Positions 1-9,424 are shown, counted from the first letter of the stretch. The stretch: 64,000 nucleotides of DNA from Bacteroidota bacterium (GCA_016720935.1 JADKJP010000006.1:372001-436000), one strand, 5' to 3'. A program made the numbers and translations. Notes: a model not told the origin generated them from the sequence alone.

Positions 1-1
1 C

Positions 2-265
2 ACTGAGAAGATGACCAAAGCAGGTGAAAAGCTGGGTCAATACGGATTTGTTGTGAATATTAAAGCAAACAAAATCCAGATTAAACAGGCCATCGAAAAG
101 ATGTATAACGTGACTGTTGAAGATGTCAACACGATGCGTTATGCAGGAAAACGTAAAACACGTTATTCCAAAACCGGTGTGCAGGTTGGAAATACAGGTT
201 CATTCAAGAAAGCTGTGGTTACCCTGAAGAAGGGTGAGACCATTGACTTCTACAGCAACATTTAA
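2..265 (+). CDS. rplW: 50S ribosomal protein L23 (5' truncated by window edge)
   Basis: The frame is open from base 2 and reads TEKMTKAGEKLGQYGF, the usual N-terminal 'ITEK' region of L23, so the gene begins just outside the window and the first internal ATG (11) is not the start. L23 binds 23S rRNA near the exit tunnel and docks trigger factor and SRP. The C-terminal half contains the extended-loop pattern GKRKTRYSKTG. It is the first visible gene of the S10/spc operon and lies 18 bases before rplB. Confidence 0.95.
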   Translation, partial: TEKMTKAGEKLGQYGFVVNIKANKIQIKQAIEKMYNVTVEDVNTMRYAGKRKTRYSKTGVQVGNTGSFKKAVVTLKKGETIDFYSNI

Positions 266-283
266 TTTTAGGAGAGAAGCAAA

Positions 284-1105
<822 letters not shown>

Positions 1106-1173
1106 TCAATGGATGAACTAAAGGATGAATGCTTAAAACAGTTCACCGGAAGTTCTAAAATCAAATAAGAAAA

Positions 1174-1443
1174 ATGGCTCGTTCACTTAAAAAAGGTCCG
1201 TATATCGCCCATCATCTTGAGCAGAAAGTTGTGAAGATGAATGAAAGCAAAAAGAAGACCGTGATCAAAACATGGTCCCGTGCTTCGATGATCGCTCCGG
1301 AATTCGTTGGTCATACCTTTGCAGTTCATAACGGAAATAAATTCATCCCTGTATATATTACGGAAAACATGGTAGGTCACAAACTCGGAGAATTTGCACC
1401 GACACGTACGTTCCGTGGCCACAGTGGTAACCGTAATGCATAA
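1174..1443 (+). CDS. rpsS: 30S ribosomal protein S19
   Basis: 89 residues, starting MARSLKKGPYI, the family's signature start. S19 sits in the head of the small subunit and, with S13, contacts the A-site tRNA and the bridge to the large subunit. The C-terminal GEFAPTRTFRGHSG motif is intact. It is read in the conserved order rplB-rpsS-rplV, 29 bases before rplV. Confidence 0.98.
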   Translation: MARSLKKGPYIAHHLEQKVVKMNESKKKTVIKTWSRASMIAPEFVGHTFAVHNGNKFIPVYITENMVGHKLGEFAPTRTFRGHSGNRNA

Positions 1444-1472
1444 TTAAAATTCAATTAATCATTTAATCCATC

Positions 1473-1916
1473 ATGGGAGTCAGAAAGAGATTAGCTGCTG
1501 AAAAGCGCAAAGAAGACTTGAAGTCGACCTCTATCGCAAAGTTGGTTAACGTACCCACATCACCACGTAAGATGCGTGTTGTTGCTGACCTGGTGCGCGG
1601 TAAGGAAGTGATGCAGGCACTCAATATTTTGAAATATAATGCCAAAGCACCTGCTGCTCGTCTGGAGAAGTTGTTGCAATCGGCTATCGTGAACTGGGAA
1701 ACCAAGAGCGGTGATAAAATTGACGAAGGCAAAGTGTATGTAAAGCTGATCCAGGTGGACAGCGCGCGTATGTTAAAGCGTCTTCGTCCGGCACCACAAG
1801 GTCGTGGTTACCGTGTACGTAAGCGTTCCAATCACGTGACTATTGTGTTGGACAGCGTAGCCAACAAACCACAATCGGCGAAAGCAGAACCAGCAGCAAC
1901 CGAAGAAGCAAAATAA
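1473..1916 (+). CDS. rplV: 50S ribosomal protein L22
   Basis: 147 residues. The core is a standard L22 (SPRKMRVVADLVRGKEV near residues 29-45, and the tunnel-lining hairpin APQGRGYRVRKRSNHV near 109-124). L22 binds 23S rRNA and lines the exit tunnel next to L4. About 20 residues of Ala/Glu/Lys-rich tail follow the core (ending AEPAATEEAK), beyond the compact family length. Spacing to rpsC is 53 bases. Confidence 0.97.
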   Translation: MGVRKRLAAEKRKEDLKSTSIAKLVNVPTSPRKMRVVADLVRGKEVMQALNILKYNAKAPAARLEKLLQSAIVNWETKSGDKIDEGKVYVKLIQVDSARMLKRLRPAPQGRGYRVRKRSNHVTIVLDSVANKPQSAKAEPAATEEAK

Positions 1917-1969
1917 TTAATCAACCAGAAACCCGATTCAACCCTCAGGGGTGAAAATAAAAAGATACA

Positions 1970-2779
1970 ATGGGACAAAAAGCAAACCCGATAGGTAACC
2001 GACTGGGAATTATCAGAGGATGGGATTCCAACTGGTATGGTGGCAAAAATTATGCTGACAAACTGGTGGAAGATGAGAAGATCCGCAAATACCTTCTTGC
2101 CCGTCTTGCAAAGGGCGGCGTAGCGAAGATTGTGATCGAGCGCACCATGAAACTGATTACTGTAACGATTCACACTGCTCGTCCGGGCATTGTTATCGGA
2201 AAAGGTGGTCAGGAAGTAGATAAACTGAAAGAGGAGTTGAAGAAACTCACCCACAAGGATGTTCAGATAAATATTTACGAAATCAAACGTCCGGAACTGG
2301 ATGCTCAATTGGTGGCTGACGGTGTTGCCCGCCAGATTGAAGCTCGTATTTCTTTCCGTCGCGCAGCGAAGATGTCTATCGCTTCGACAATGAGAATGGG
2401 AGCTGAAGGAATTCGTATCAAAGTTGGTGGTCGTTTGGGCGGAGCAGAAATTGCACGTTCCGAGCAGTACAAAGAAGGACGTATTCCACTGCACACTTTG
2501 CGTGCGGATATTGATTTCGCGATTGCAGAAGCTCAAACCTCTTATGGTAAAATTGGAGTGAAAGTTTGGATTTGCAAAGGTGAGATTTACGGTAAGCGTG
2601 ATTTGTCTCCGAACATTGGAGCGAGCGCAACCGGCACAGCAGCGAAGACAATGGGTGGCGGAGAACGTCGTGAGCGTGGAGATCGTGGTGGTGACCGTGG
2701 CGGCCGTGGTGGTCGTGGTGGAAACCGTGGCGGTGGAAACCGTGGTGGTGGCGGCGGACGCGGACCGAAAAAAGACTAA
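1970..2779 (+). CDS. rpsC: 30S ribosomal protein S3 with Arg/Gly-rich C-terminal tail
   Basis: 269 residues. It begins MGQKANPIGNRLGI and has the KH domain GIVIGKGGQEVDKLK (about residues 65-80) and the C-terminal domain with RISFRRAAK and LGGAEIAR. S3 forms part of the mRNA entry site and its helicase activity. From about residue 228 the protein runs into an RGG-type tail (GGERRERGDRGGDRGGRGG and onward, ending GPKKD), roughly 40 residues longer than a minimal S3. The tail is encoded by a visibly GGT/CGT-repetitive stretch at about 2650-2775. Confidence 0.98.
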   Translation: MGQKANPIGNRLGIIRGWDSNWYGGKNYADKLVEDEKIRKYLLARLAKGGVAKIVIERTMKLITVTIHTARPGIVIGKGGQEVDKLKEELKKLTHKDVQINIYEIKRPELDAQLVADGVARQIEARISFRRAAKMSIASTMRMGAEGIRIKVGGRLGGAEIARSEQYKEGRIPLHTLRADIDFAIAEAQTSYGKIGVKVWICKGEIYGKRDLSPNIGASATGTAAKTMGGGERRERGDRGGDRGGRGGRGGNRGGGNRGGGGGRGPKKD

Positions 2780-2818
2780 TTATTGCGATTAATATAACTG
2801 ATTAAACTTCTTTGAAGC

Positions 2819-3244
2819 ATGTTACAGCCGAAGAAAACGAAATTTAGAAAGCAGCATAAAATGAAAGCAAAGGGTAATGCCACTCGTGGACATTCCCTGG
2901 CGTTTGGATCGTTCGGAATCAAATCTCTGGAGACCGGCTGGTTGCCCAGTAAGCAGATCGAAGCAGCCCGTGTGGCTGTGACACGTTATATGAAGCGTGA
3001 AGGACAAATCTGGTGCCGTATTTTCCCTGACAAGCCAATTACCCGCAAACCCGCGGAGGTGCGTATGGGTAAAGGAAAAGGTAACCCTGAATTCTGGGTT
3101 GCTGTTGTGAAGCCGGGTACCATCATTTTCGAAGCTGAAGGAGTTCCGGAAGCTACAGCACGTGAGGCTTTACGTCTTGCAGCACAGAAGTTGTCTGTGA
3201 ACACCAAGTTTATTATGCGCCGTGATTACGATCAGGCTTCATAA
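2819..3244 (+). CDS. rplP: 50S ribosomal protein L16
   Basis: 141 residues, starting MLQPKKTKFRKQHK, typical of L16. It binds 23S and 5S rRNA near the A-site and helps position aminoacyl-tRNA. The loop GKGKGNPEFWVAVVKPGTI is intact. It lies between rpsC and rpmC in the conserved order. Confidence 0.98.
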   Translation: MLQPKKTKFRKQHKMKAKGNATRGHSLAFGSFGIKSLETGWLPSKQIEAARVAVTRYMKREGQIWCRIFPDKPITRKPAEVRMGKGKGNPEFWVAVVKPGTIIFEAEGVPEATAREALRLAAQKLSVNTKFIMRRDYDQAS

Positions 3245-3271
3245 AATAGAGAATTACAAACCTGAAGCGAA

Positions 3272-3478
3272 ATGAAACAAGAGGATATCAAAGAATTAAC
3301 AACAGACGAGCTTCGTCTTCGATTGGCAGAAGAGAAAGCGCTGTATACAAAAATGAAAATGAATCATGCCGTATCGCCCATCGAGAATCCGATGAAGATC
3401 CGTACGATCCGTCGCGGTATTGCCATGATCAACACGGAGCTGACCAAGCGCGTGATAGCTGAAAAAAACAACTCATAA
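3272..3478 (+). CDS. rpmC: 50S ribosomal protein L29
   Basis: 68 residues and all-helical in character (MKQEDIKELTTDELRLRLAEEK, then PIENPMKIRTIRRGIAMINTEL). L29 binds near the tunnel exit and contacts L23 and SRP. Size and neighbours (rplP before, rpsQ 15 bases after) support the call. Confidence 0.96.
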   Translation: MKQEDIKELTTDELRLRLAEEKALYTKMKMNHAVSPIENPMKIRTIRRGIAMINTELTKRVIAEKNNS

Positions 3479-3493
3479 CCTGGAGTCCCAACC

Positions 3494-3766
3494 ATGGAAA
3501 ATACAACGATTGAAAAGCGAGGCTTACGGAAAGAACGGATTGGCGTTGTGGTAAGCAACAAAATGAACAAGAGTATTGTGGTCGCAGTAGAGCGTAAAGT
3601 AAAGCATGCGAAATACGGAAAGTTCATCAAGATGACGACCAAATTTATGGCGCATGATGAGAAGAACGAAAGTGGTGTTGGCGATCTTGTGAAGATCTCT
3701 GAAACACGTCCGATGAGCAAGAACAAATGCTGGCGCCTGACCCAGATCCTCGAGAAAGCAAAATAA
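3494..3766 (+). CDS. rpsQ: 30S ribosomal protein S17
   Basis: 90 residues with an OB-fold pattern (RKERIGVVVSNKMNKSIVV, RKVKHAKYGKFIK, GDLVKISETRPMSKNKCWRL). S17 is a primary 16S rRNA-binding protein of the body of the small subunit. An 87-base spacer with a hairpin follows before rplN. Confidence 0.97.
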   Translation: MENTTIEKRGLRKERIGVVVSNKMNKSIVVAVERKVKHAKYGKFIKMTTKFMAHDEKNESGVGDLVKISETRPMSKNKCWRLTQILEKAK

Positions 3767-3780
3767 ATAAGCCGGCTGAT

Positions 3781-3808
3781 TTCGAAATTCCGGGGTATCC
3801 CGGTCGAA
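3781..3808 (+). promoter_or_regulatory. Hairpin in the rpsQ-rplN spacer
   Basis: Inner stem CCGGG (3790-3794) / CCCGG (3799-3803) with a GTAT loop. An outer stem TTCGA (3781-3785) / TCGAA (3804-3808) is separated from it by a four-base bulge on one side. No U-run follows, so it is not an intrinsic terminator. It could be an RNA processing or translational-control structure ahead of rplN; that role is inference. Confidence 0.4.
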
Positions 3809-3853
3809 GCTCAGTCAATAAAAATAGTGCAAACGTTTAATTACCGATAAACG

Positions 3854-4222
3854 ATGATACAGCAAGAATCCAGATGTGTGGTAGCCGACAACAGCGGGGC
3901 GAAAGAAGTCCTTTGTATCCGCGTGTTGGGTGGAACCCGTAAGAAATATGCCAGCCTGGGCGACAAGATCGTTGTGACTGTGAAGCATGCATTGCCATCA
4001 GGGAACATCAAAAAAGGCACCGTGACGAAAGCCGTAGTGGTTCGTACGAAGAAAGAAGTGAAGCGTGCAGACGGTTCCTACATTCGCTTTGACGACAATG
4101 CCGTAGTATTACTGAATGCCCAGGATGAACTCCGTGGCACACGTATCTTCGGACCGGTTGCCCGTGAGCTTCGTGAGAAGCAGTTCATGAAAATTGTTTC
4201 ACTGGCTCCTGAAGTTCTTTAA
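3854..4222 (+). CDS. rplN: 50S ribosomal protein L14
   Basis: 122 residues, starting MIQQESRCVVADNSGAKEV, the family signature. L14 lies at the subunit interface, contacting 16S h14 and partnering L19. The C-terminal motif FGPVARELREKQFMKIVSLAPEVL is intact. It is first after the 87-base spacer that splits the operon here. Confidence 0.98.
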   Translation: MIQQESRCVVADNSGAKEVLCIRVLGGTRKKYASLGDKIVVTVKHALPSGNIKKGTVTKAVVVRTKKEVKRADGSYIRFDDNAVVLLNAQDELRGTRIFGPVARELREKQFMKIVSLAPEVL

Positions 4223-4247
4223 TCAACAGTAAAAAGTTCCTATTCCC

Positions 4248-4583
4248 ATGGAAAGAAAATATAATAAGCAGCCAAAACTGCACATCCGCAAGGGTGACAT
4301 TGTGAAAGTGATTGCCGGAGATTCCAAAGGATCTCAGGGTCGTGTGCTGGAAGTGCTCAGCGCTACGCGGAAGGTATTGGTTGAAGGGGTGAACCTGGTG
4401 AGCAAGCACACCAAGCCGAACGCGAAGAACACCCAGGGCGGCATCATTAAAAAAGAAGCTCCGATTCATTTGTCCAATGTGATGTTGGTAGATGGCAAAG
4501 GCAACGCTACACGTGTTGGCCGTAAAGAGGAGAACGGAAAATTAGTTCGTTATTCTAAAAAATCAGGGGAGGTAATCAAGTAA
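4248..4583 (+). CDS. rplX: 50S ribosomal protein L24
   Basis: 111 residues with a KOW motif (IRKGDIVKVIAGDSKGSQGRVLEV, about residues 14-37) and SNVMLVDGKGNATRVG. L24 is an assembly initiator that binds the 5' end of 23S rRNA. Its stop codon overlaps the rplE start (taATG), which suggests translational coupling. Confidence 0.97.
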   Translation: MERKYNKQPKLHIRKGDIVKVIAGDSKGSQGRVLEVLSATRKVLVEGVNLVSKHTKPNAKNTQGGIIKKEAPIHLSNVMLVDGKGNATRVGRKEENGKLVRYSKKSGEVIK

Positions 4584-5134
4584 TGTCTTACGTACCACGT
4601 TTAAAAGAGAAGTACAAGAAAGAAATTGTACCGGCTCTCACAAAGAAATTTGAATACAAGAGCGTCATGCAGGTTCCACGCCTGACAAAAATCTGCGTGA
4701 ACCAGGGTGTTGGCGATGCGGTGAGCGATAAAAAGCTGATCGAATACGCGATCACTGAAATGACCAATGTAACCGGTCAGAAAGCTGTTCCGACGAAATC
4801 GAAAAAGGATATTTCCAATTTCAAACTTCGTGTGAATGTCGCGATCGGTGTACGTGTCACGTTGCGTGATGTCAACATGTACGAATTTCTGGATCGTCTG
4901 GTATCGGTATCTCTGCCGCGTATCCGTGACTTCCGCGGAATCAATCCAAAGGGTTTTGACGGCAATGGTAACTTCACTCTTGGAGTTACTGAGCAGATCA
5001 TTTTCCCTGAAATTGATATCGACAAAGTGAATAAAATCACCGGGATGGATATCACCTTCGTAACTACGGCTCAAACCGATGAAGAAGCGATGGAACTATT
5101 GAAAGAATTTGGAATTCCTTTCCGTACCAATTAA
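4583..5134 (+). CDS. rplE: 50S ribosomal protein L5
   Basis: 183 residues. L5 binds 5S rRNA and joins the central protuberance to the small subunit head. Visible motifs: VPRLTKICVNQGVGDA (residues 30-45), FKLRVNVAIGVRVTLR, RIRDFRGINPKGFDGNGNFTLGVTEQ. Start overlaps the rplX stop by one base. Confidence 0.98.
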   Translation: MSYVPRLKEKYKKEIVPALTKKFEYKSVMQVPRLTKICVNQGVGDAVSDKKLIEYAITEMTNVTGQKAVPTKSKKDISNFKLRVNVAIGVRVTLRDVNMYEFLDRLVSVSLPRIRDFRGINPKGFDGNGNFTLGVTEQIIFPEIDIDKVNKITGMDITFVTTAQTDEEAMELLKEFGIPFRTN

Positions 5135-5162
5135 TTCATTTCCGAAATCGAAAGAAAATATC

Positions 5163-5432
5163 ATGGCAAAAGAATCAATGAAGGCAAGAGAAGTGAAGCG
5201 CGCAAGGCTTTCCGCACGTTACGCGGCGAAGCGTGAAGCGTTGAAAGCATCAGGCGATTACCTGGCACTCGATAAACTTCCGAAAAATGCCTCCCCCGTG
5301 CGCAAGCACAACCGCTGTAAACTCACCGGTCGTCCGCGTGGTTATATGCGGACCTTCGGAATCTCCCGGAACGTTTTCCGTAAGATGGCTCTTGAAGGAA
5401 AGATACCAGGTGTTACAAAAGCCAGCTGGTAA
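5163..5432 (+). CDS. rpsN: 30S ribosomal protein S14 (zinc-free form)
   Basis: 89 residues starting MAKESMKAREVKR. The ATG at 5163 is used because the frame extending upstream overlaps rplE without any S14-like residues. S14 belongs to the small-subunit head. The C-terminal KLTGRPRGYMRTFGISRNVFRK is diagnostic. It is the long form without the CxxC-CxxC zinc ribbon; only one Cys (NRCKLTG) remains. Confidence 0.97.
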   Translation: MAKESMKAREVKRARLSARYAAKREALKASGDYLALDKLPKNASPVRKHNRCKLTGRPRGYMRTFGISRNVFRKMALEGKIPGVTKASW

Positions 5433-5472
5433 TTAAGAAATAGTATTTAAGAAACGCAACAACGTTATACCA

Positions 5473-5868
5473 ATGACAGATCCTATTGCAGACTTCATTA
5501 CCCGGATTCGTAATGCAGTGAAAGCGAACCACCGCATTGTGCAGGTGCCTGCATCGAATCTCAAGAAAGAGATGACCAAGATCCTGAAGGAAAAAGGTTA
5601 CATCCTTGATTACAAATTCGATGAAGACGATAAGCAAGGCCTTATCAAGATCGCGTTGAAATATCATCCGGTTACGAAAGCTCCGGCGATCCGCAACCTG
5701 ACGCGTATTTCAAAACCTGGTCTTCGTAAGTACTCGGGTGTGGATACCATGCCGCGTGTATTGAACGGGCTTGGCATCGCTATCCTTTCTACTTCGAAAG
5801 GGGTAATGACCGATAAAGAAGCGAAGAAAGAAAAAGTAGGCGGAGAAGTTCTTTGCTATGTATATTAA
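5473..5868 (+). CDS. rpsH: 30S ribosomal protein S8
   Basis: 131 residues, starting MTDPIADFITRIRNAV. S8 is a central-domain 16S rRNA binder and, in enterobacteria, the translational repressor of the spc operon. The C-terminal motif GLGIAILSTSKGVMTDKEA is intact. Twenty bases separate its stop from the rplF start. Confidence 0.98.
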   Translation: MTDPIADFITRIRNAVKANHRIVQVPASNLKKEMTKILKEKGYILDYKFDEDDKQGLIKIALKYHPVTKAPAIRNLTRISKPGLRKYSGVDTMPRVLNGLGIAILSTSKGVMTDKEAKKEKVGGEVLCYVY

Positions 5869-5888
5869 TCGATAAAGAAAAACGAACA

Positions 5889-6443
5889 ATGTCACGTATT
5901 GGAAAATTGCCGATCACAATCCCTGCGAAAGTAGAGATCAAGATCTCCGATGATACAGTCCAGGTGAAAGGACCGAAAGGGGAACTCAAGCAAAAGCTTG
6001 CAGGAGGAATTTCAGTCAACATCGACGAAAGCACACTCACAGTAGTGCGTGCAACGGATGGAAAACAACACCGCGCATTGCACGGTTTGTACCGCTCCCT
6101 GATCAACAACATGATCATCGGAGTATCCCAGGGCTTCACAAAACAACAAGAACTGATTGGTGTCGGTTACAAAGCGAGTACACAAGGACAATTGCTTGAC
6201 CTGGTACTTGGGTATTCCCACCACTTCATTTTTGAAATACCTGCAGAGGTAAAAGTTAGCGCGAAGCAGGACAAAGGTCAGCCGCCGATGATAATGCTTG
6301 AGAGTGCCGACAAGCAATTGCTTGGCGCGGTAGCCGCGAAGATTCGTTCGCTCCGTGTTCCTGAGCCATACAAAGGCAAGGGTATTAAATTCACCAATGA
6401 AGTACTGAGAAGAAAAGCTGGTAAATCAGCTGCTAAAAAATAA
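5889..6443 (+). CDS. rplF: 50S ribosomal protein L6
   Basis: 184 residues starting MSRIGKLPITIP at 5889, the canonical L6 N-terminus. The frame open further upstream overlaps rpsH and is ignored. Two alpha/beta repeats are visible and the C-terminal signature EPYKGKGIKFTNEVLRRKAGKS is present. L6 lies by the sarcin-ricin loop and the L7/L12 stalk base. Confidence 0.97.
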   Translation: MSRIGKLPITIPAKVEIKISDDTVQVKGPKGELKQKLAGGISVNIDESTLTVVRATDGKQHRALHGLYRSLINNMIIGVSQGFTKQQELIGVGYKASTQGQLLDLVLGYSHHFIFEIPAEVKVSAKQDKGQPPMIMLESADKQLLGAVAAKIRSLRVPEPYKGKGIKFTNEVLRRKAGKSAAKK

Positions 6444-6450
6444 TTAAGTC

Positions 6451-6804
6451 ATGTTACGTAAACAGCTTAGAAGAAACAGCATTCGTACCCGTATCCGCAG
6501 AACGGTGAAAGGTACAGCAGAACGTCCGCGTCTTTCGGTGTTCCGCAGCAACAAGCAGATCTCTGCTCAGTTGATTGATGATATTGCAGGAGTGACGCTG
6601 GTAGCAGCATCCTCTGCAGCAAAAGATATGCAAGGCGTCAAAGCCAAGAAAGTGGATCTGGCAAAAGAAGTAGGCAAAGCGCTTGCGGTAAAGGCACAGA
6701 GCAGTGGTATCAAATCGGTTGTATTCGACCGTGGAGGTTACCTCTACCATGGACGGGTGAAAGCCCTTGCCGAAGGAGCTCGTGAAGGAGGCCTCGAATT
6801 TTAA
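6451..6804 (+). CDS. rplR: 50S ribosomal protein L18
   Basis: 117 residues. It begins with a basic, 5S-rRNA-binding arm (RRNSIRTRIRRTVKGTAERPRLSVFRS) and ends YHGRVKALAEGAREGGLEF, the family's C-terminal signature. L18 delivers 5S rRNA with L5. Only 7 bases separate it from rplF. Confidence 0.97.
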   Translation: MLRKQLRRNSIRTRIRRTVKGTAERPRLSVFRSNKQISAQLIDDIAGVTLVAASSAAKDMQGVKAKKVDLAKEVGKALAVKAQSSGIKSVVFDRGGYLYHGRVKALAEGAREGGLEF

Positions 6805-6835
6805 TTCAACACAAACATTCTGATCGAAGATTACT

Positions 6836-7354
6836 ATGTCAGCAACAAATGTAAAGCGCGTTAAGTCGAGCGAAATTGAACTGAAGGACCGTTTGGTCAC
6901 AGTCAACCGGGTTACCAAAGTTACCAAAGGTGGACGTGCATTCCGTTTCGCCGCCATCGTTGTGGTAGGTGATGAATCCGGTGTAGTCGGTCATGGACTT
7001 GGTAAAGCCAAGGAAGTAACAGACGCGGTTCAAAAAGGAATTGACGATGCAAAGAAAAACCTCGTGAAAGTACCGGTTCTGAAAGGAACGGTTCCTCATG
7101 AATCATACGGTAAATTCGGTGGTGCACTTGTGTATCTCAAACCGGCAGCTCCCGGAACCGGTGTTATCGCGGGTGGTGCGATGCGTGCTGTGCTTGAGAG
7201 CGTAGGTATTCACGATGTATTGGCAAAATCAAAAGGAAGCTCGAATCCGCACAACGTGGTAAAGGCAACGATTGATGCATTGCTTCAGATGCGTGATCCT
7301 GCGACTGTGGCTCAACAGCGTGGCATTAAAATGACCAAAGTATTTAACGGATAA
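6836..7354 (+). CDS. rpsE: 30S ribosomal protein S5
   Basis: 172 residues. The double-stranded-RNA-binding-like N-domain is visible (LVTVNRVTKVTKGGRAFRF). Next comes GVVGHGLGKAKEV, then the C-domain with GTGVIAGGAMRAVLESVGI and AKSKGSSNPHNVVKAT. S5 governs decoding accuracy and the mRNA entry tunnel with S3 and S4. Confidence 0.98.
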   Translation: MSATNVKRVKSSEIELKDRLVTVNRVTKVTKGGRAFRFAAIVVVGDESGVVGHGLGKAKEVTDAVQKGIDDAKKNLVKVPVLKGTVPHESYGKFGGALVYLKPAAPGTGVIAGGAMRAVLESVGIHDVLAKSKGSSNPHNVVKATIDALLQMRDPATVAQQRGIKMTKVFNG

Positions 7355-7389
7355 TTTGCTTAATCAGGCAATCAACACAAACAAAGACC

Positions 7390-7569
7390 ATGGCAAAAGT
7401 GAAAATCACACTCGTGAAGAGCGGAATTGATCGCCCGGAGCGCCAGAAACGCACACTGGTGGCACTTGGACTTACCAAGATGAACCGTAGTGTGGAAGTG
7501 GAAGCCACTCCGCAAATCAAAGGAATGATCCACAAGGTGCAACACCTTGTAGAGACTCAGGACATTTAA
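7390..7569 (+). CDS. rpmD: 50S ribosomal protein L30
   Basis: 59 residues read from the ATG at 7390 to the TAA at 7567-7569: MAKVKITLVKSG, then RTLVALGLTKMNRSVEVEAT, ending VQHLVETQDI. This is the standard ferredoxin-like L30, always found between rpsE and rplO. The reading frame is short, so it is easily missed by length filters. Confidence 0.96.
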   Translation: MAKVKITLVKSGIDRPERQKRTLVALGLTKMNRSVEVEATPQIKGMIHKVQHLVETQDI

Positions 7570-7613
7570 TTTATTCAGCAATTCGTGCAATAACAAATAA
7601 GAACGATTAACCC

Positions 7614-8060
7614 ATGAATTTATCCTCACTCAAACCAGCGAAGGGTTCAGTAAAAACCAACAAGCGCCTTGGCCGTGGTACCGGTTCCGGTGCAGGTGGC
7701 ACAGCTTCCCGTGGACACAAAGGTGCTCAGTCGCGTTCCGGTTACAGTTCGAAGCGTGGTTTTGAAGGTGGCCAGATGCCCCTTCAGCGTCGTGTTCCGA
7801 AATTCGGATTCACTAACCTTTTCCGTGTGGAGTACCATGGAATCAACCTGGATACCATTCAGGCACTCGTGGATTCAAAAAAGATCAATTCAATTGATAA
7901 AGATATTTTAGTAGCAAACGGATTGGCATCAAAGCATGATCGCATTAAAATCCTTGGCCGTGGTGAACTGAAGGCTAAGATTGAAGTAAAAGCACATGCA
8001 TTTTCTGCAACAGCAAAAGCAGCTATTGAAGCACAAGGCGGAACCACAGCTATCCTCTAA
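7614..8060 (+). CDS. rplO: 50S ribosomal protein L15
   Basis: 148 residues. The glycine-rich N-terminal half is typical (KRLGRGTGSGAGGTASRGHKG, GFEGGQMPLQRRVPKFGF). L15 is a late-assembly 23S rRNA binder. It ends 2 bases before secY, as in most bacterial spc operons. Confidence 0.97.
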   Translation: MNLSSLKPAKGSVKTNKRLGRGTGSGAGGTASRGHKGAQSRSGYSSKRGFEGGQMPLQRRVPKFGFTNLFRVEYHGINLDTIQALVDSKKINSIDKDILVANGLASKHDRIKILGRGELKAKIEVKAHAFSATAKAAIEAQGGTTAIL

Positions 8061-8062
8061 GT

Positions 8063-9424
8063 ATGAAAAATCTGATCCAGACAATTAGAAACATCTTCAA
8101 GATTGAAGACCTGAGAGTTCGAATTCTCAATACACTCTTCTTTCTTTTGATTTACCGTCTCGGTACCCACATTGTGCTTCCTGGTGTTGATCCGCAACAA
8201 TTGGCGAATCTTCAAAACCAGACTGCCGGTGGAGTATTGGGTCTGTTGGATATGTTCTCCGGTGGAGCATTCTCTCACTCCTCAATTTTTGCGTTGGGAA
8301 TCATGCCTTACATCTCTGCATCCATCGTGATTCAGTTGATGAGTATCGCGATTCCTTACTTCCAAAAATTGCAGAAGGAAGGCGAAAGCGGTCGTAAGCG
8401 TATCAATCAGATCACCCGTTTCCTGACAGTTGCCATCACCGCGCTGCAGGCTCCAGGTTATATTGTTAACCTTCGTTCACAGGTTCCAAGCGCGATTATT
8501 TCAGTAACGAATCCTGAAATCGTTTCTCCGTTCCAGTTTTGGTTTACTTCGATTGTTATCCTCGTAGCCGGAACATTGTTTGTTATGTGGCTCGGTGAAA
8601 AAATCACGGACAAAGGAATTGGTAATGGTATTTCTCTCATCATCATGATTGGAATTATCGCCCGACTCCCCGCAGCCTTCAAGGATGAATTGATGAGCCG
8701 TATGAACCAGGGTGGAGGTTTGGTGGTATTGTTGATTGAACTCGTCGCACTGGCTGCAGTGATCGCATTCGTGATTCTGCTTGTTCAGGGAACACGAAGA
8801 ATCCCTGTCAACTTCGCTAAAAAGATTGTTGGAAATAAACAGTACGGTGGAGTACGTCAGTACATTCCGTTGAAAGTAAACGCTGCAGGTGTAATGCCAA
8901 TCATCTTTGCTCAGGCAATCATGTTCATCCCTGCAACAATTGCTCAGTTCTTTCCTGAATCCAATGCTTCACAGGGAATTCTCACCACGTTTGGAAACTA
9001 TACTTCCTTCTGGTACAACTTTGTATTCGCTACGTTGATTATTTTGTTCACATACTTCTATACCGCGATCGCGGTGAATCCGAATCAAATGGCGGATGAT
9101 ATGAAACGGAACAATGGATTTATTCCAGGTGTAAAGCCAGGACGTAGTACAGCTGAATTTATTGATGATGTGATGTCAAGGATTACTTTGCCGGGAGCTA
9201 TTTTCCTCGCATTGATTGCGATCCTTCCGACCTTCGCGTTACTCCTGAATATTAACAACAACTTCGCGCATTTCTACGGTGGAACTTCCCTGTTGATTAT
9301 GGTCGGTGTTGTGTTGGATACGTTGCAACAGATAGAAAGTCATTTGTTGATGCGTCATTACGATGGACTGATGAAGAGTGGCAGAATTAAAGGAAGAGCC
9401 ACTCAGGTCGCATCTGCTGTGTAA
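8063..9424 (+). CDS. secY: Preprotein translocase subunit SecY
   Basis: 453 residues with ten hydrophobic segments, the channel subunit of SecYEG in the inner membrane. Recognised features: the plug region after TM1 (HIVLPGVDPQQL), RLPAAFKDELMSRMNQGG, the cytoplasmic loop QGTRRIPVNFAKKIVG, and YTAIAVNPNQMADDMKRNNGFIPGVKPG near the C-terminus. Co-transcribed with rplO; map follows after 78 bases. Confidence 0.98.
   Translation: MKNLIQTIRNIFKIEDLRVRILNTLFFLLIYRLGTHIVLPGVDPQQLANLQNQTAGGVLGLLDMFSGGAFSHSSIFALGIMPYISASIVIQLMSIAIPYFQKLQKEGESGRKRINQITRFLTVAITALQAPGYIVNLRSQVPSAIISVTNPEIVSPFQFWFTSIVILVAGTLFVMWLGEKITDKGIGNGISLIIMIGIIARLPAAFKDELMSRMNQGGGLVVLLIELVALAAVIAFVILLVQGTRRIPVNFAKKIVGNKQYGGVRQYIPLKVNAAGVMPIIFAQAIMFIPATIAQFFPESNASQGILTTFGNYTSFWYNFVFATLIILFTYFYTAIAVNPNQMADDMKRNNGFIPGVKPGRSTAEFIDDVMSRITLPGAIFLALIAILPTFALLLNINNNFAHFYGGTSLLIMVGVVLDTLQQIESHLLMRHYDGLMKSGRIKGRATQVASAV

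Noticed and set aside
1109..1168. A 19-codon ORF (MDELKDECLKQFTGSSKIK) in the rplB-rpsS spacer
   Set aside because: Too short to distinguish from chance; no recognisable ribosome-binding site or family. The long spacer is unusual but not evidence of a gene.
1832..2536. Long open frame antisense to rplV/rpsC
   Set aside because: It is a shadow of highly expressed ribosomal genes. The composition is Ser/Asn/Phe-rich with no motif, and rpsC and rplV are certain.
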